Source: Pseudarthrobacter sp. PS3-L1
Lineage (GTDB): Bacteria; Actinomycetota; Actinomycetes; Actinomycetales; Micrococcaceae
DNA: 64,000 nt
Assembly: GCF_030063285.1 (NCBI RefSeq)
Contig: NZ_JASISU010000004.1
Coordinates: 558,001 to 622,000 of the forward strand
Direction of reading: 5' to 3'
Shown piece by piece: positions 28,022 through 34,670 of the stretch (position 1 is the stretch's first letter; every line of letters begins with the position of its first letter). The notes beneath the pieces are model-generated. The model saw nothing but the letters and a program-made list of their open reading frames with translations. It ran no database searches and was not told where the DNA came from. Both the position numbers and the translations under genes were made by a program.

Positions 28022-28708
28022 TTACTTGGGCATCAGCACCGAGTCGATCAGGTACACGGTGGCGTTGGCGGTCTGGACGCCACCGCAGATGACGTTGGCG
28101 TCATCAACCTTGAGGGCATCCTTGGTACCGGTGACCGTTACGGATCCACCCTCAACCGTTGCGTGGGTGCCAACGATGTCGTCAGGGGTGATCTGGCCGG
28201 GGACTACGTGGTAGGTCAGGATCTTGCTCAGCAGCGCGCTGTCCGTCTTCAGGGTTTCGATCGTGGCGGGATCGATCTTTGCGAAGGCGTCATCCACCGG
28301 TGCGAAGACAGTGAATTCGCTGCCGTTAAGGGTGTCGACGAGGTCAACGTCCGGGTTCAGCTGGCCGGAGACTGCAGCGGTCAGCGTGGTGAGGATCGGG
28401 TTGTTGGAGGCTGCAACAGCTACCGGGTCGAGTGCCATGCCGGCAACTGAGCCAGCGCCGTCCGGAACCTGCTCAGCGTATGCTGCACAGCCGGTGCCGA
28501 CCAGGTTGGCTGCCGGATCCATTGCACCGGAAGAAGCCATTGCTGAGGATGATGCCGAGGGGGTTGCTGCCATGGAGGTAGCTTCCGAGGACGGTGCTGC
28601 CATGGAGCTCTCGGCGGTGGTGCTGGTACCGCTGCAGGCGGTGAGGCTCATCATTGCGGCGGCGGCGACGCCTGCGACGGCGAAAGTTGTGCGCTTGATT
28701 GACTGCAT
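28022..28708 (-). CDS. Fasciclin-domain surface lipoprotein
   Basis: 228 residues. Signal peptide with lipobox MSLTACSG (Cys25), a Ser/Ala/Met-rich linker to residue 65, then one fasciclin domain (residues 90-228) with [18 protein letters not shown] and [15 protein letters not shown], the two conserved motifs, ending [11 protein letters not shown]. It resembles the MPT83/MPB70 group of mycobacterial cell-surface proteins and probably mediates adhesion or cell-envelope contacts. A strong AGGAGATCC site precedes the ATG. Confidence 0.9.
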   Translation of the reverse strand: MQSIKRTTFAVAGVAAAAMMSLTACSGTSTTAESSMAAPSSEATSMAATPSASSSAMASSGAMDPAANLVGTGCAAYAEQVPDGAGSVAGMALDPVAVAASNNPILTTLTAAVSGQLNPDVDLVDTLNGSEFTVFAPVDDAFAKIDPATIETLKTDSALLSKILTYHVVPGQITPDDIVGTHATVEGGSVTVTGTKDALKVDDANVICGGVQTANATVYLIDSVLMPK

Positions 28709-28946
28709 TTTGGATCTCCTTTTTTGTGCCGATATTTAGCCTGCTGCCCCCAGTTGGCGGCGGCTTCCGGCTTTCTTTCGACTGTTTGGCACCTGCCCTT
28801 GGCTGGTGTCTCAATGGGTATTCGGGAGATCGGGGCAGGTGGATGGGTCTTGTCTTAAAAGTTTTTTCCTTGATGGCCAATACTCCGGCCTGAAGGCCCG
28901 ACACCCCTGTGTTCTCGGGGAATTTTGGGAATGGAAATTAAAACAG
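28709..28946. other. Non-coding stretch
   Basis: Together with the terminator to its right this fills the gap between the fasciclin gene and tRNA-Leu. It should hold the fasciclin promoter, but I see no convincing -35/-10 pair. The only open frames are short and lack coding features. Confidence 0.5.
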
Positions 28947-28980
28947 GAGAACCCCCGGATCAACCGATCCGGGGGTTCTC
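28947..28980 (-). terminator. Terminator of tRNA-Leu
   Basis: Perfect 15-base-pair hairpin: GAGAACCCCCGGATC, loop AACC, then the exact complement. On the minus strand it is followed by CCTGTTTTAATTT. It lies 51 bases beyond the tRNA 3' end. Confidence 0.85.
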
Positions 28981-29030
28981 TGTTCGTGATTTCTGCTTTG
29001 GGTTCGCCGCTGGAGGCAAAGAACCCACTG

Positions 29031-29112
29031 TGCGCAAGAGGGGACTTGAACCCCTACGCCCGAAGGCACAGGAACCTAAATCCTGCGTGTCTACCAATTT
29101 CACCACTCGCGC
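29031..29112 (-). tRNA. tRNA-Leu (anticodon UAG)
   Basis: Full class II cloverleaf on the minus strand. Acceptor GCGCGAG pairs with CTTGCGC (one G-U), anticodon stem CAGGA/TCCTG encloses TTTAGGT with anticodon TAG, a long variable arm (GCCTTCGGGC) follows, and the T-arm reads AGGGGTTCAAGTCCCCT. CCA is not encoded. It reads CUA and other CUN leucine codons. Confidence 0.95.
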
Positions 29113-29135
29113 TTTGGCCGAAGCCAGAAACCAGT

Positions 29136-29603
29136 CTACAGGCTCAGATCCTTGCGCAATTTGGCGACGTGCCCTTTTGCCCTGACGTTGTACTGCGCAA
29201 GAACCACTGTTCCATCTTCGTCCAGCACCACTGTTGAGCGGATCAGTCCCTCGTAGGTCTTTCCATAGTTCTTTTTCTCGCCCCACGCCCCGTAGGACTC
29301 CGCCACGGCGTGATCGGTGTCGGAGAGCAGTGGAAAGCTCAGTCCCTCTGTGGCGGCAAAGGATTCCAGTTTTTTCGCGGGGTCTGGTGAAATACCCAGC
29401 ACGCTGTAGCCGGCGGACTCGAGGGAGGCCAGGCTTTCCTCGAAGTCACACGCCTGCTGTGTGCAACCGGGTGTCGCCGCTGCGGGGTAGAAGTAAAGGA
29501 TCACTTTCTTCCCCCGGTAAGCGCTGAGGCTCACCGTGTTCCCTGTTGCGTCCTGCAGGGAAAAATCCGGGGCCGTTGCCCCGGTTATCAGTCGTTCAGC
29601 CAC
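29136..29603 (-). CDS. bcp: Thioredoxin-dependent peroxiredoxin (Bcp/PrxQ)
   Basis: GTG start at 29603 behind AGGAG. 155 residues of thioredoxin fold with peroxidatic Cys in FYPAAATPGCTQQACDF (Cys47) and resolving Cys five residues on (Cys52), the alpha-type PrxQ arrangement. GISPDPAKKLESFAATEGLSF and a C-terminal LRKDLSL are usual. It reduces hydroperoxides in the cytoplasm. The TPGCT-x-x-A-C motif has Ala before the resolving Cys as in most family members. It ends 24 bases before tRNA-Leu. Confidence 0.93.
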   Translation of the reverse strand: MAERLITGATAPDFSLQDATGNTVSLSAYRGKKVILYFYPAAATPGCTQQACDFEESLASLESAGYSVLGISPDPAKKLESFAATEGLSFPLLSDTDHAVAESYGAWGEKKNYGKTYEGLIRSTVVLDEDGTVVLAQYNVRAKGHVAKLRKDLSL

Positions 29604-29677
29604 AGTTATCTCCTCGGTAGAAAATCAGACACCTCAGCTTAGCCAGCTCGGCAAATGGAAAGCAGCCTGTCTTTCGC

Positions 29678-29683
29678 TATACT
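29678..29683 (+). promoter_or_regulatory. -10 box of a leaderless transcript
   Basis: TATACT lies eight bases before the ATG at 29691, so transcription should start at or next to the start codon, giving a leaderless mRNA. No clear TTGACA is seen 17 bases upstream, and there is no ribosome binding site before the ATG. Confidence 0.5.
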
Positions 29684-29690
29684 TGTTCGC

Positions 29691-30179
29691 ATGCCTGATA
29701 TGGATCGCTGGCCTACAGGCCGACTCTTGTCCACTGCAGCACGCCTGGTCGAACACTCCTGGAACGAAAAACTCGGAGCAATAGGCCTTACGCATGCTGG
29801 GGTGATTGCGATCGAAGTGCTGTCCTCCAACGGCCCCATGACCCAGGCTCAACTTGCCCAGCTAGTTCGTGTCCAGGCACAGACCATGGGCAAGACACTG
29901 AGCCGGCTTGAGACGCATGGGCACATCACGCGGGTACGCAGCAACTCTGACCGGCGCAGCCATGTGGTTTCCCTCACCGAGCAGGGACGCGAAGCTGCCA
30001 CGGCCGCTGTAGATATGGAGCGGGCTGTTTTGGCTGCTTCATCTGTTGACCCAGATGTGCTGCGCCAGGAACTGCAGTCCGTGGTCCGTGAGCTCGCTGG
30101 AAGCTACTCAAACTCAGGTGCCAAGGCAGAATCGACCGACGACGCAGGCCTGCCTGATGACGGGCCCGCTCCCGTCTGA
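29691..30179 (+). CDS. MarR-family transcriptional regulator
   Basis: Start taken at ATG 29691 (MPDMDRWPTGRLLSTAARLV); the frame extension to 29655 would run through the promoter. 162 residues. Winged helix with MTQAQLAQLVRVQAQTMGKT and LSRLETHGHITRVRSNSDRR, then a C-terminal acidic tail rich in Asp, Gly and Pro. It is divergent from bcp by 87 bases and could sense oxidants, but the only support is that position. The mRNA is probably leaderless. Confidence 0.85.
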   Translation: MPDMDRWPTGRLLSTAARLVEHSWNEKLGAIGLTHAGVIAIEVLSSNGPMTQAQLAQLVRVQAQTMGKTLSRLETHGHITRVRSNSDRRSHVVSLTEQGREAATAAVDMERAVLAASSVDPDVLRQELQSVVRELAGSYSNSGAKAESTDDAGLPDDGPAPV

Positions 30180-30200
30180 CGTGACGAACCCCACTCTTTG

Positions 30201-30243
30201 ACTCAAGGCGCCGGAGGCATTCTGGCGCCTTGAGTCTTTTTTG
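30201..30243 (+). terminator. Terminator of the marR gene
   Basis: ACTCAAGGCGCC (30201-30212), an 11-base loop, GGCGCCTTGAGT, then CTTTTTTG. Twelve perfect pairs plus a U-run, 22 bases after the stop codon. Confidence 0.92.
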
Positions 30244-30439
30244 TGCTGATTGCCCCACCCTGCTGGTTACCTCCACGTGACGCAGCCTTGCCAGGTTCCT
30301 GCCATGCCTGAAAAAATTTCCCGAAGGGATTTCTCCTCCCCGTACCTTGCAAAATTCCGGCAGGCCCATCGCTCTGACATGGCGCCACACGCTCCTGTTA
30401 AGAGCCAGCACGCCCCTGATCCTGCTGCAACTGCAGCGG

Positions 30440-30708
30440 CTGGGTGTCCGGCCGTGGACCGTCAGTTTGGGGGGGCCTGGCGTGGAACTCCGGGACGGGG
30501 GATAGCTGCCGGACTCCTTGGCTGCGTCCTTGCTGACGCCAGGGATCGAGGAATCCTGCGGATCTCCCTTGAGGCAGGGAGCACGGAGTTCTTCGCACCA
30601 GCCCGGAAGTTCTATGCAGCAAACGGATTTGCGGAGTGCAAGAGCCGGTTGCCGCCTCCGTGGAAGATCCACAGAGCGTCTTCATGACCATGGCCATTCT
30701 GGCCCCCA
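30440..30708 (+). pseudogene. Decayed GNAT N-acetyltransferase
   Basis: Frame 1 reads GRGIAAGLLGCVLADARDRG near 30496-30555, then ISLEAGSTEFFAPARKFYAA to about 30625, the acetyl-CoA loop (GRGIA) and the last strand-helix of a small GNAT enzyme. The frame then leaves the family pattern, and the expected C-terminus DPQSVFMTMAI appears in frame 3 from about 30669, so a frameshift lies near 30640-30665. The N-terminal half is missing; upstream sequence has no match and no start with a ribosome site. This remnant lies next to the prophage boundary. Confidence 0.7.
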
Positions 30709-30755
30709 GCGCTGCCCGGACAGGAAATCTTGAATCATTCCTGGGCAACAAAAAA

Positions 30756-30787
30756 TCGGCCCGGCTTCGAGAACGAAGCCGGGCCGA
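30756..30787. terminator. Host tRNA terminator at the prophage boundary
   Basis: Fourteen perfect pairs, TCGGCCCGGCTTCG, loop AGAA, and the complement, with an A-run on the left and a T-run on the right, so it can work on both strands. It stands 12 bases beyond the 3' end of the tRNA fragment and was probably the terminator of the intact tRNA before integration. Confidence 0.9.
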
Positions 30788-30799
30788 ATTTTTTTGCTG

Positions 30800-30836
30800 T
30801 GCACCCCTCGGGACTTGAACCCGAAACCCATTGTTC
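30800..30836 (-). other. Phage attachment site: 3' fragment of a tRNA gene
   Basis: On the minus strand the T-stem TCGGG, loop TTCAAGT, stem CCCGA (30824-30808), acceptor half GGGGTGC and discriminator A (30800) are intact. Variable-loop bases are probably included. The anticodon stem cannot be formed with the sequence further right, so the 5' part is missing. This is the usual product of integrase-mediated insertion into a tRNA 3' end. The acceptor predicts an intact tRNA beginning GCACCCC at the other prophage end. The amino acid cannot be told. Confidence 0.82.
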
Positions 30837-30999
30837 CTGAATAGTATGACTCTTGCATACCCTAGCTTTATCCCATATTCTCCCCCATGCCTTATGCTTT
30901 ACCCGCATATTCTAGGTGTTTTTGTGGCAGCATCCCTCATATACCCGAAGCTGCTCGCATGTACTCCACTGATTAAAAGACGACCAGACAGCGAGTAAA
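30837..30999. other. Attachment-region sequence with repeated octamer
   Basis: No gene. The stretch is richer in A+T than its surroundings and contains CATATTCT twice (30874-30881 and 30906-30913), 32 bases apart in direct orientation, as expected for arm-type integrase sites. A TATGC-type element also recurs. Confidence 0.4.
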
Positions 31000-31030
31000 C
31001 CCCCGCCCAGTCCGAAGACTAGACGGGGGC
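31000..31030 (-). terminator. Terminator of the left accessory cassette
   Basis: On the minus strand GCCCCCG and CGGGGG flank an inner AGTC/GACT stem with loop TTCG, followed by TTTACT. It begins 7 bases beyond the stop at 31038. Confidence 0.75.
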
Positions 31031-31037
31031 TGGTGGG

Positions 31038-31511
31038 TTACGCTAGGCGCTTGGGTGGGTAGGCTCCGAGGTACGCGTCAGCCTTTGCCTCGAGGGCGGC
31101 GAGTTCTTCTGTTCTGCGGCAGCGCTCAAGTAGCTTGTTTGCCGTTGCCCTAATGTCTTCCGGCGTGATGTGCTCTTTCGTTACACTCGCGGCGGCAAAG
31201 GCAAGGAATGAATATTCCGGTTTTTGCGTGTCCCACGCCTCATGGTTTCGTTTGACCCTCTCTGGGTCATTAATGGGCAGTGAGTCCAATATCATGGTGA
31301 CGGTCACTGCTGGTTGGATGGTTGGCGCGTTGTACCATTTCTTGCCTTGAACTCTTTTTGCCGGCGTTTCGAGAGAGGTCATGATACACACTTTATAACC
31401 GTCCCTCCTTTTGCTAAAAAGAAAGGATTCGTACCTAAAGTTTTCTTGGACTTCCCACCACTGGTTTTCTGGCAGTTCGGGGAGTCCGGTGGGTGATTTC
31501 TCGATGTTCAT
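31038..31511 (-). CDS. Hypothetical phage protein, last gene of left cassette
   Basis: 157 residues, ATG with AAGGAGACATA before it. Not recognised. It has an N-terminal aromatic-rich part (ENQWWEVQENFRYES), a central YNAPTIQPAVTVTMILDSL and a C-terminal helical, charged region (DIRATANKLLERCRRTEELA). No signal peptide or membrane segment. As a member of the cassette headed by the ribbon-helix-helix gene at 32459 it may be expressed in the lysogen. Confidence 0.75.
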   Translation of the reverse strand: MNIEKSPTGLPELPENQWWEVQENFRYESFLFSKRRDGYKVCIMTSLETPAKRVQGKKWYNAPTIQPAVTVTMILDSLPINDPERVKRNHEAWDTQKPEYSFLAFAAASVTKEHITPEDIRATANKLLERCRRTEELAALEAKADAYLGAYPPKRLA

Positions 31512-31535
31512 TATGTCTCCTTGGTATGTGTTGGT

Positions 31536-31730
31536 TTAGTAGAAGTTTGTGTCTGGTCCGTAGTAGGGGGCCTTGGCGACGCAGCGTGTTTCGGTGCCGT
31601 CCTGGTCGGTGTAGTACCCCTTGGTTGCTTCGTGGTCTGGGCATTCGCAGCAGTCGCATTCATGGGTGCCTGAGTGGCCGCCCGGTAGTTTGCAGCCGTG
31701 CGTTCCCCAGTAGGTTGGGCAGCCCGTCAC
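31536..31730 (-). CDS. Small cysteine/histidine-rich phage protein
   Basis: GTG start overlapping the previous stop by 4 bases. 64 residues with Cys at positions 4, 13, 25, 27, 28, 30 and 50 and several His (SGTHECDCCECPDHEATKG), pointing to one or two zinc sites. Function unknown; 24 bases lie between it and the next start. Confidence 0.7.
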   Translation of the reverse strand: MTGCPTYWGTHGCKLPGGHSGTHECDCCECPDHEATKGYYTDQDGTETRCVAKAPYYGPDTNFY

Positions 31731-31990
31731 CCCATGAACTTTCGTGCTGAACCTTCATCGGGGTATAGGCGGCATGCCCACATGCTCCAACTCCCGTCAT
31801 CGTGCCGGTGGTAGTAGCTGGCAGGGGATGGGCCGCCTAGGTATGGGCGGGTGGTTGATTGTGCTGCGACGTGCTGGCGTACGGCGTCGTCAAATGACTC
31901 GGCCTCAATAGGGTCTTCGTTCATTTTCTGCGCGCGTCCGATGTTGCCCATGTCGTTGTAACCCTCGGACCAGATATCCCACTGACTCAC
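31727..31990 (-). CDS. Small hypothetical phage protein
   Basis: GTG start at 31990 overlaps the stop of the DUF6221-like gene by 4 bases. 87 residues, soluble, rich in Trp, Tyr and His (PASYYHRHDDGSWSMWACRL). Its FDDAVRQHVAAQ helix resembles no domain I can name. Confidence 0.7.
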   Translation of the reverse strand: MSQWDIWSEGYNDMGNIGRAQKMNEDPIEAESFDDAVRQHVAAQSTTRPYLGGPSPASYYHRHDDGSWSMWACRLYPDEGSARKFMG

Positions 31991-32301
31991 AGCGCCCACC
32001 CTTCCAAGTAATCCGGGTGCGAGACGTACACGGCGGAGAGGGCGCTTAGGGTTCCGTTCCGGTGATCACAGGGTTGGTATTCAACTTCGCAAGCGTTGCA
32101 AATTTCTAGGGCCAGTATCTTCCGTTTCGCGGCGCACTCGGCCAGGACGCGGGCGGGGGTTATATCAATGGTTGAATACTCGTCACTTTCCACGAGATCA
32201 AACGAACCGCCGTCCGCTGGCTGGGTCATTCGCTGGACCTGAAATCGCGCCACCGCCTCATCTTCCGCGATCCTGGCTTCCAAAAATTCGGTGATGGTCA
32301 T
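31987..32301 (-). CDS. DUF6221-like phage protein
   Basis: ATG at 32301 overlaps the ribbon-helix-helix stop (ATGA). 104 residues starting MTITEFLEARIAEDEAVARF, with TPARVLAECAAKRKILAL in the middle and a short Cys pair (CNACEVEYQPCDH). This layout matches the DUF6221 family, small proteins of unknown role common in Streptomyces, their relatives and their phages. It is the second gene of the left accessory cassette. Confidence 0.78.
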   Translation of the reverse strand: MTITEFLEARIAEDEAVARFQVQRMTQPADGGSFDLVESDEYSTIDITPARVLAECAAKRKILALEICNACEVEYQPCDHRNGTLSALSAVYVSHPDYLEGWAL

Positions 32302-32459
32302 TCTGTTACCCATTCTGTGAGTTCGTCGCGGATGTGGTCGCTGATGGTGGTGTTTTGTTCGGCGGCTTTTTTGAGTGCTGCTTGCCAGAGCGTGTCGGGG
32401 ATGCGGATGGATCTGCGTGTTGGCCCCGGTTTTTCGCGTGGTGGCTTTGGTGGTGGCAT
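32298..32459 (-). CDS. Ribbon-helix-helix regulator, first gene of left cassette
   Basis: 53 residues, not counted in usual length cut-offs. After a Pro/Lys-rich arm comes RRSIRIPDTLWQAALKKAAE (the ribbon IRI and helix A), then NTTISDHIRDELTEWVTE (turn and helix B): a standard Arc/MetJ-type fold. It is clearly related to the regulator at 39032-39169 (shared IRI, LW, KAA, LTEW). It probably represses its own promoter, whose spacer holds a palindrome. It heads a five-gene leftward cassette with 4-base overlaps. Confidence 0.85.
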   Translation of the reverse strand: MPPPKPPREKPGPTRRSIRIPDTLWQAALKKAAEQNTTISDHIRDELTEWVTE

Positions 32460-32465
32460 GTTCTT

Positions 32466-32498
32466 AGTTTAATTCTTGTCAAGACAATTGGCAAGACA
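32466..32498 (-). promoter_or_regulatory. Promoter and operator of the left cassette
   Basis: Minus strand: TTGCCA (32494-32489), 17-base spacer, TAAACT (32471-32466), with the ATG only six bases on, so the mRNA is leaderless. The spacer holds the palindrome TTGTCTTGACAA (32487-32476). On the plus strand TTGTCAAGACA and TTGGCAAGACA form a direct repeat spaced 12 bases, as ribbon-helix-helix operators often do. Confidence 0.65.
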
Positions 32499-32514
32499 CT
32501 TTTGGGCAAAGAAG

Positions 32515-32555
32515 AACCGCCCCACCCAACCAGTGACGGTCAGGTGGGGCGGGTT
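32515..32555 (-). terminator. Terminator between lysis genes and left cassette
   Basis: AACCGCCCCACC and GGTGGGGCGGGTT flank a 16-base loop. On the minus strand the stem is followed by CTTCTTTGCCC, a weak U-tract. It ends late transcription just after the holin gene and before the cassette promoter. Confidence 0.75.
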
Positions 32556-32558
32556 CTG

Positions 32559-32747
32559 TCAGGCTTCGTGCTTGCCGGGCGCGTCTTCCGGGAGTGCATT
32601 GGGGATGGCGAACGTCGCCACGGTCGTGGCGATGACACCGACGATCACAAGCCACTGATACTCATCAGGTGGCAGTACGGCCAGCAGCCCCGTAACGATG
32701 GATCCCAGGAGTGCCGCAATGGCCTTAGCGTAGGCGAACACACTCAC
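32559..32747 (-). CDS. Holin
   Basis: 62 residues with two hydrophobic segments (AIAALLGSIVTGLLAVL and LVIVGVIATTVATFAI), a short turn DEYQW between and a charged tail (EDAPGKHEA). Size, topology and a 4-base overlap with the endolysin gene fit a class II holin, which releases or triggers the endolysin. It is the last gene of the late operon. Confidence 0.78.
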   Translation of the reverse strand: MSVFAYAKAIAALLGSIVTGLLAVLPPDEYQWLVIVGVIATTVATFAIPNALPEDAPGKHEA

Positions 32748-33592
32748 TTGGAACCACCCGCAACGTTCACGTCAACGGTCACGACGCCGGACCTGAGGGC
32801 ATCCTCTGCGCCCTTGCGTGCGGCCTCCTGGATGGCGTCCATGTCGAGGTTGACACCCTGACCGGCCGCCACCTGCTTGAGTGCTTCACGGAGCCCGCCA
32901 AGCTGCGAGCCAACGTCCTTGATGATGGTGTTGTGCACGGTCCCAATGTCTGCCTTGATCCCACCGAGCTGGGAGCCCACGTCGCGGATGATCGTGTTGT
33001 GGACTGTGGCAATGTCGCCACGGATTGCCTGTACGTCTGCTGCTGACATTTCATCCTCCAGGATGGTTGTTGATGTGCCAGCGGGGGATAGTTCGCCGCT
33101 GGTATTGGTGTCTGATCCGAAGATCACGTCTGGGTCAATGCGCCCAAACATGTAGGAATTGACCACGAAGCCGTCAGGCAGTACCTCGAAGTGAAGGTGT
33201 GCGCCGGTCGATGCTCCCGTGTTGCCTGAGAGCCCAAGGATCTGCCCCTCACTGACGCGCTGCCCAACACTGACCTTCTGGCCGCCGTCAGTGCAGTGCG
33301 CGTAGATGCCGATGAACCAGCCGTGATCAACGACGTACACGAACCCTGCGAATGATGGGCTGATCCAGTAGGGATTGTCAGCGTAGGTGCCCGCGTACCA
33401 GCCGACGTGCAGGACTACACCGCCTGTCACGGCGCGTACGGGTGTTCCTGCCGGGCATGGGTAGTCACGGCCCGTATGCCCGTCTGGCTGGTAGTTCCCA
33501 AACATCTGAATCAGCCAGTTGTCGTAGGGGAGCCATTTGGTTGGGTTGTCGCCGTAGTCCTGCGACGGCGTAAAGTCCACTGGTCGGATCAT
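32744..33592 (-). CDS. Endolysin, M23 metallopeptidase type
   Basis: 282 residues. The M23 domain (residues 20-150) has zinc ligands in DGHTGRDYPCP (HxxxD) and GAHLHFEVL (HxH), with GNTGASTGAHLHFE as the family block. It should cleave cross-bridge peptides in peptidoglycan. There is no classical cell-wall-binding domain. Instead the C-terminus has a duplicated 22-residue unit, TVHNTIIRDVGSQLGG and TVHNTIIKDVGSQLGG, likely a coiled or stalk-like region, and ends in an Ala/Val-rich tail. ATG follows AGAGAGGCAGAC. Confidence 0.88.
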   Translation of the reverse strand: MIRPVDFTPSQDYGDNPTKWLPYDNWLIQMFGNYQPDGHTGRDYPCPAGTPVRAVTGGVVLHVGWYAGTYADNPYWISPSFAGFVYVVDHGWFIGIYAHCTDGGQKVSVGQRVSEGQILGLSGNTGASTGAHLHFEVLPDGFVVNSYMFGRIDPDVIFGSDTNTSGELSPAGTSTTILEDEMSAADVQAIRGDIATVHNTIIRDVGSQLGGIKADIGTVHNTIIKDVGSQLGGLREALKQVAAGQGVNLDMDAIQEAARKGAEDALRSGVVTVDVNVAGGSK

Positions 33593-33611
33593 GTCTGCCT
33601 CTCTTTGGGCA

Positions 33612-33637
33612 TAAAAAAGGCCCCTAGGTGGGGGCTT
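33612..33637 (-). terminator. Hairpin/U-tract directly upstream of the endolysin start
   Basis: Minus strand AAGCCCC, loop CACCTA, GGGGCCTT, TTTTTT and then ATGCCC. It ends 20 bases before the endolysin ATG, within the late operon. It is one of three sites sharing GGGCATAAAAAA on the plus strand. Confidence 0.75.
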
Positions 33638-34031
33638 AGGTTTGTTCCTCGTCCAAATATTCTTGGACCGGGTTGGGGACGGGCGGTGCTGGTGGCCCCA
33701 GGTTTTGATCTATATGCCGGTTGAGTTTGAGGATGTGGGGAATGTAAACCCGGTCTCTCTGCTCAATTTTGCTCATGCGCCTGTGGTCCTCGATGCGTTC
33801 GAGGCGGCGCGTTTCCTGATCCTTGGCTTGCTCGATACGCTCAAGCCGGCGAGCTTCCTTATCGGCCGCGTGTTCGGCTTTCATTGATTCGATTTGCTCT
33901 TGGAGCTGGTCGATCAACGTGTTTTCGCGGGTGCCTTTCTGGACTCGTTTGGTAACGACTACGCCAGCGAAACCGATGAGCGCCACCGATACGGTGACTA
34001 TTGCCCCCCAGTCGAATTCTTCTGGTGTCAC
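33636..34031 (-). CDS. Membrane-anchored coiled-coil protein of the lysis region
   Basis: 131 residues: one N-terminal membrane segment (IVTVSVALIGFAGVVV, residues 11-26), then a long charged coiled coil with a repeated ARRLERIE / TRRLERIE unit (residues 45-85) and a Pro-rich tail. Overlaps the upstream gene by 4 bases. It could be a second holin, a spanin-like envelope protein or an anti-holin; position supports a lysis role, but the sequence does not identify it. Confidence 0.72.
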   Translation of the reverse strand: MTPEEFDWGAIVTVSVALIGFAGVVVTKRVQKGTRENTLIDQLQEQIESMKAEHAADKEARRLERIEQAKDQETRRLERIEDHRRMSKIEQRDRVYIPHILKLNRHIDQNLGPPAPPVPNPVQEYLDEEQT

Positions 34032-34453
34032 CCCTTGTCACCCCGGCTTTTGAGTGCACCGACTTTCATGAGAAGCCCGAAGATCACCCCGCCCAGTCCC
34101 GCGTAGGTAGCGAACGTGAACCATTCGCGGGATCCCCAGCCGTGAACGATGACGGTCCCGACGTAGCTGAATAGGTATGTTGCGCCCCATGCCATGAGTA
34201 GGCCCACGAGTGCGCTGATACCCAGGCTGCCGGACGGTCGGAATAGGTCACGGACGCACAGCCCGAACGTCACCGCCCAGAGCGCCACCCAAAACCAGAT
34301 CGTTGTGAACTGGGTGAGTAGTTGAATCGTGGGTGTGACTTCCATGTTCGACGTTGACGGCAGGTAGTAGAGCGCCCTCGACAACGCGAACAAGGCAGCG
34401 GATATGAGCATCACCCGCCGCCCAATCCGGTACCGCTGATCAGATGTTTGCAA
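34028..34453 (-). CDS. Four-helix membrane protein of the lysis region
   Basis: Start taken at TTG 34453, five bases after a GGAGG; the open frame to 34627 overlaps the rightward gene. 141 residues with four hydrophobic segments (LISAALFALSRALYYL, TTIWFWVALWAVTFGL, ISALVGLLMAWGATYL, FATYAGLGGVIFGLL). A candidate holin or envelope protein encoded before the coiled-coil protein. An ATG at codon 15 is an alternative start. Confidence 0.65.
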   Translation of the reverse strand: MQTSDQRYRIGRRVMLISAALFALSRALYYLPSTSNMEVTPTIQLLTQFTTIWFWVALWAVTFGLCVRDLFRPSGSLGISALVGLLMAWGATYLFSYVGTVIVHGWGSREWFTFATYAGLGGVIFGLLMKVGALKSRGDKG

Positions 34454-34487
34454 AAGTGCCTCCAAGTGGGTGGGGTATATTCGGTGT

Positions 34488-34670
34488 ATGACAGTTGAGC
34501 AGGTAGGCGAACGCGGTATTGAACCGTCACCCGAACGGCCAGACCAAGAATTGGTTGGTGGTTTCGAGTATGACCAAGGGTGGGGCAACGAACCTGCTAC
34601 CCCACCAATGGTCAAAGCCGTTACCAAAGTTGACCCTAAAACCGGGGACTTAGTAACCCGTCGCCTCTAG
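34488..34670 (+). CDS. Small rightward phage gene (candidate moron)
   Basis: 60 residues from ATG 34488: MTVEQVGERGIEPSPERPDQ, then ELVGGFEYDQGWGNEP, ending DPKTGDLVTRRL. Hydrophilic and acidic, no recognised domain. It lies in a 196-base gap between leftward genes and overlaps the receptor-binding gene by 21 bases at their 3' ends. TATATT at 34476-34481 lies six bases before the ATG, which fits a leaderless transcript, but I see no good -35 box at 17 bases. Confidence 0.5.
   Translation: MTVEQVGERGIEPSPERPDQELVGGFEYDQGWGNEPATPPMVKAVTKVDPKTGDLVTRRL

Noticed and set aside
29136..29603. Phage origin of the Bcp gene because of the nearby tRNA and prophage
   Set aside because: The gene, tRNA-Leu and marR have host-like codon use and lie outside the tRNA fragment that marks the prophage end. 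tRNA-Leu itself is intact and is not the attachment site.
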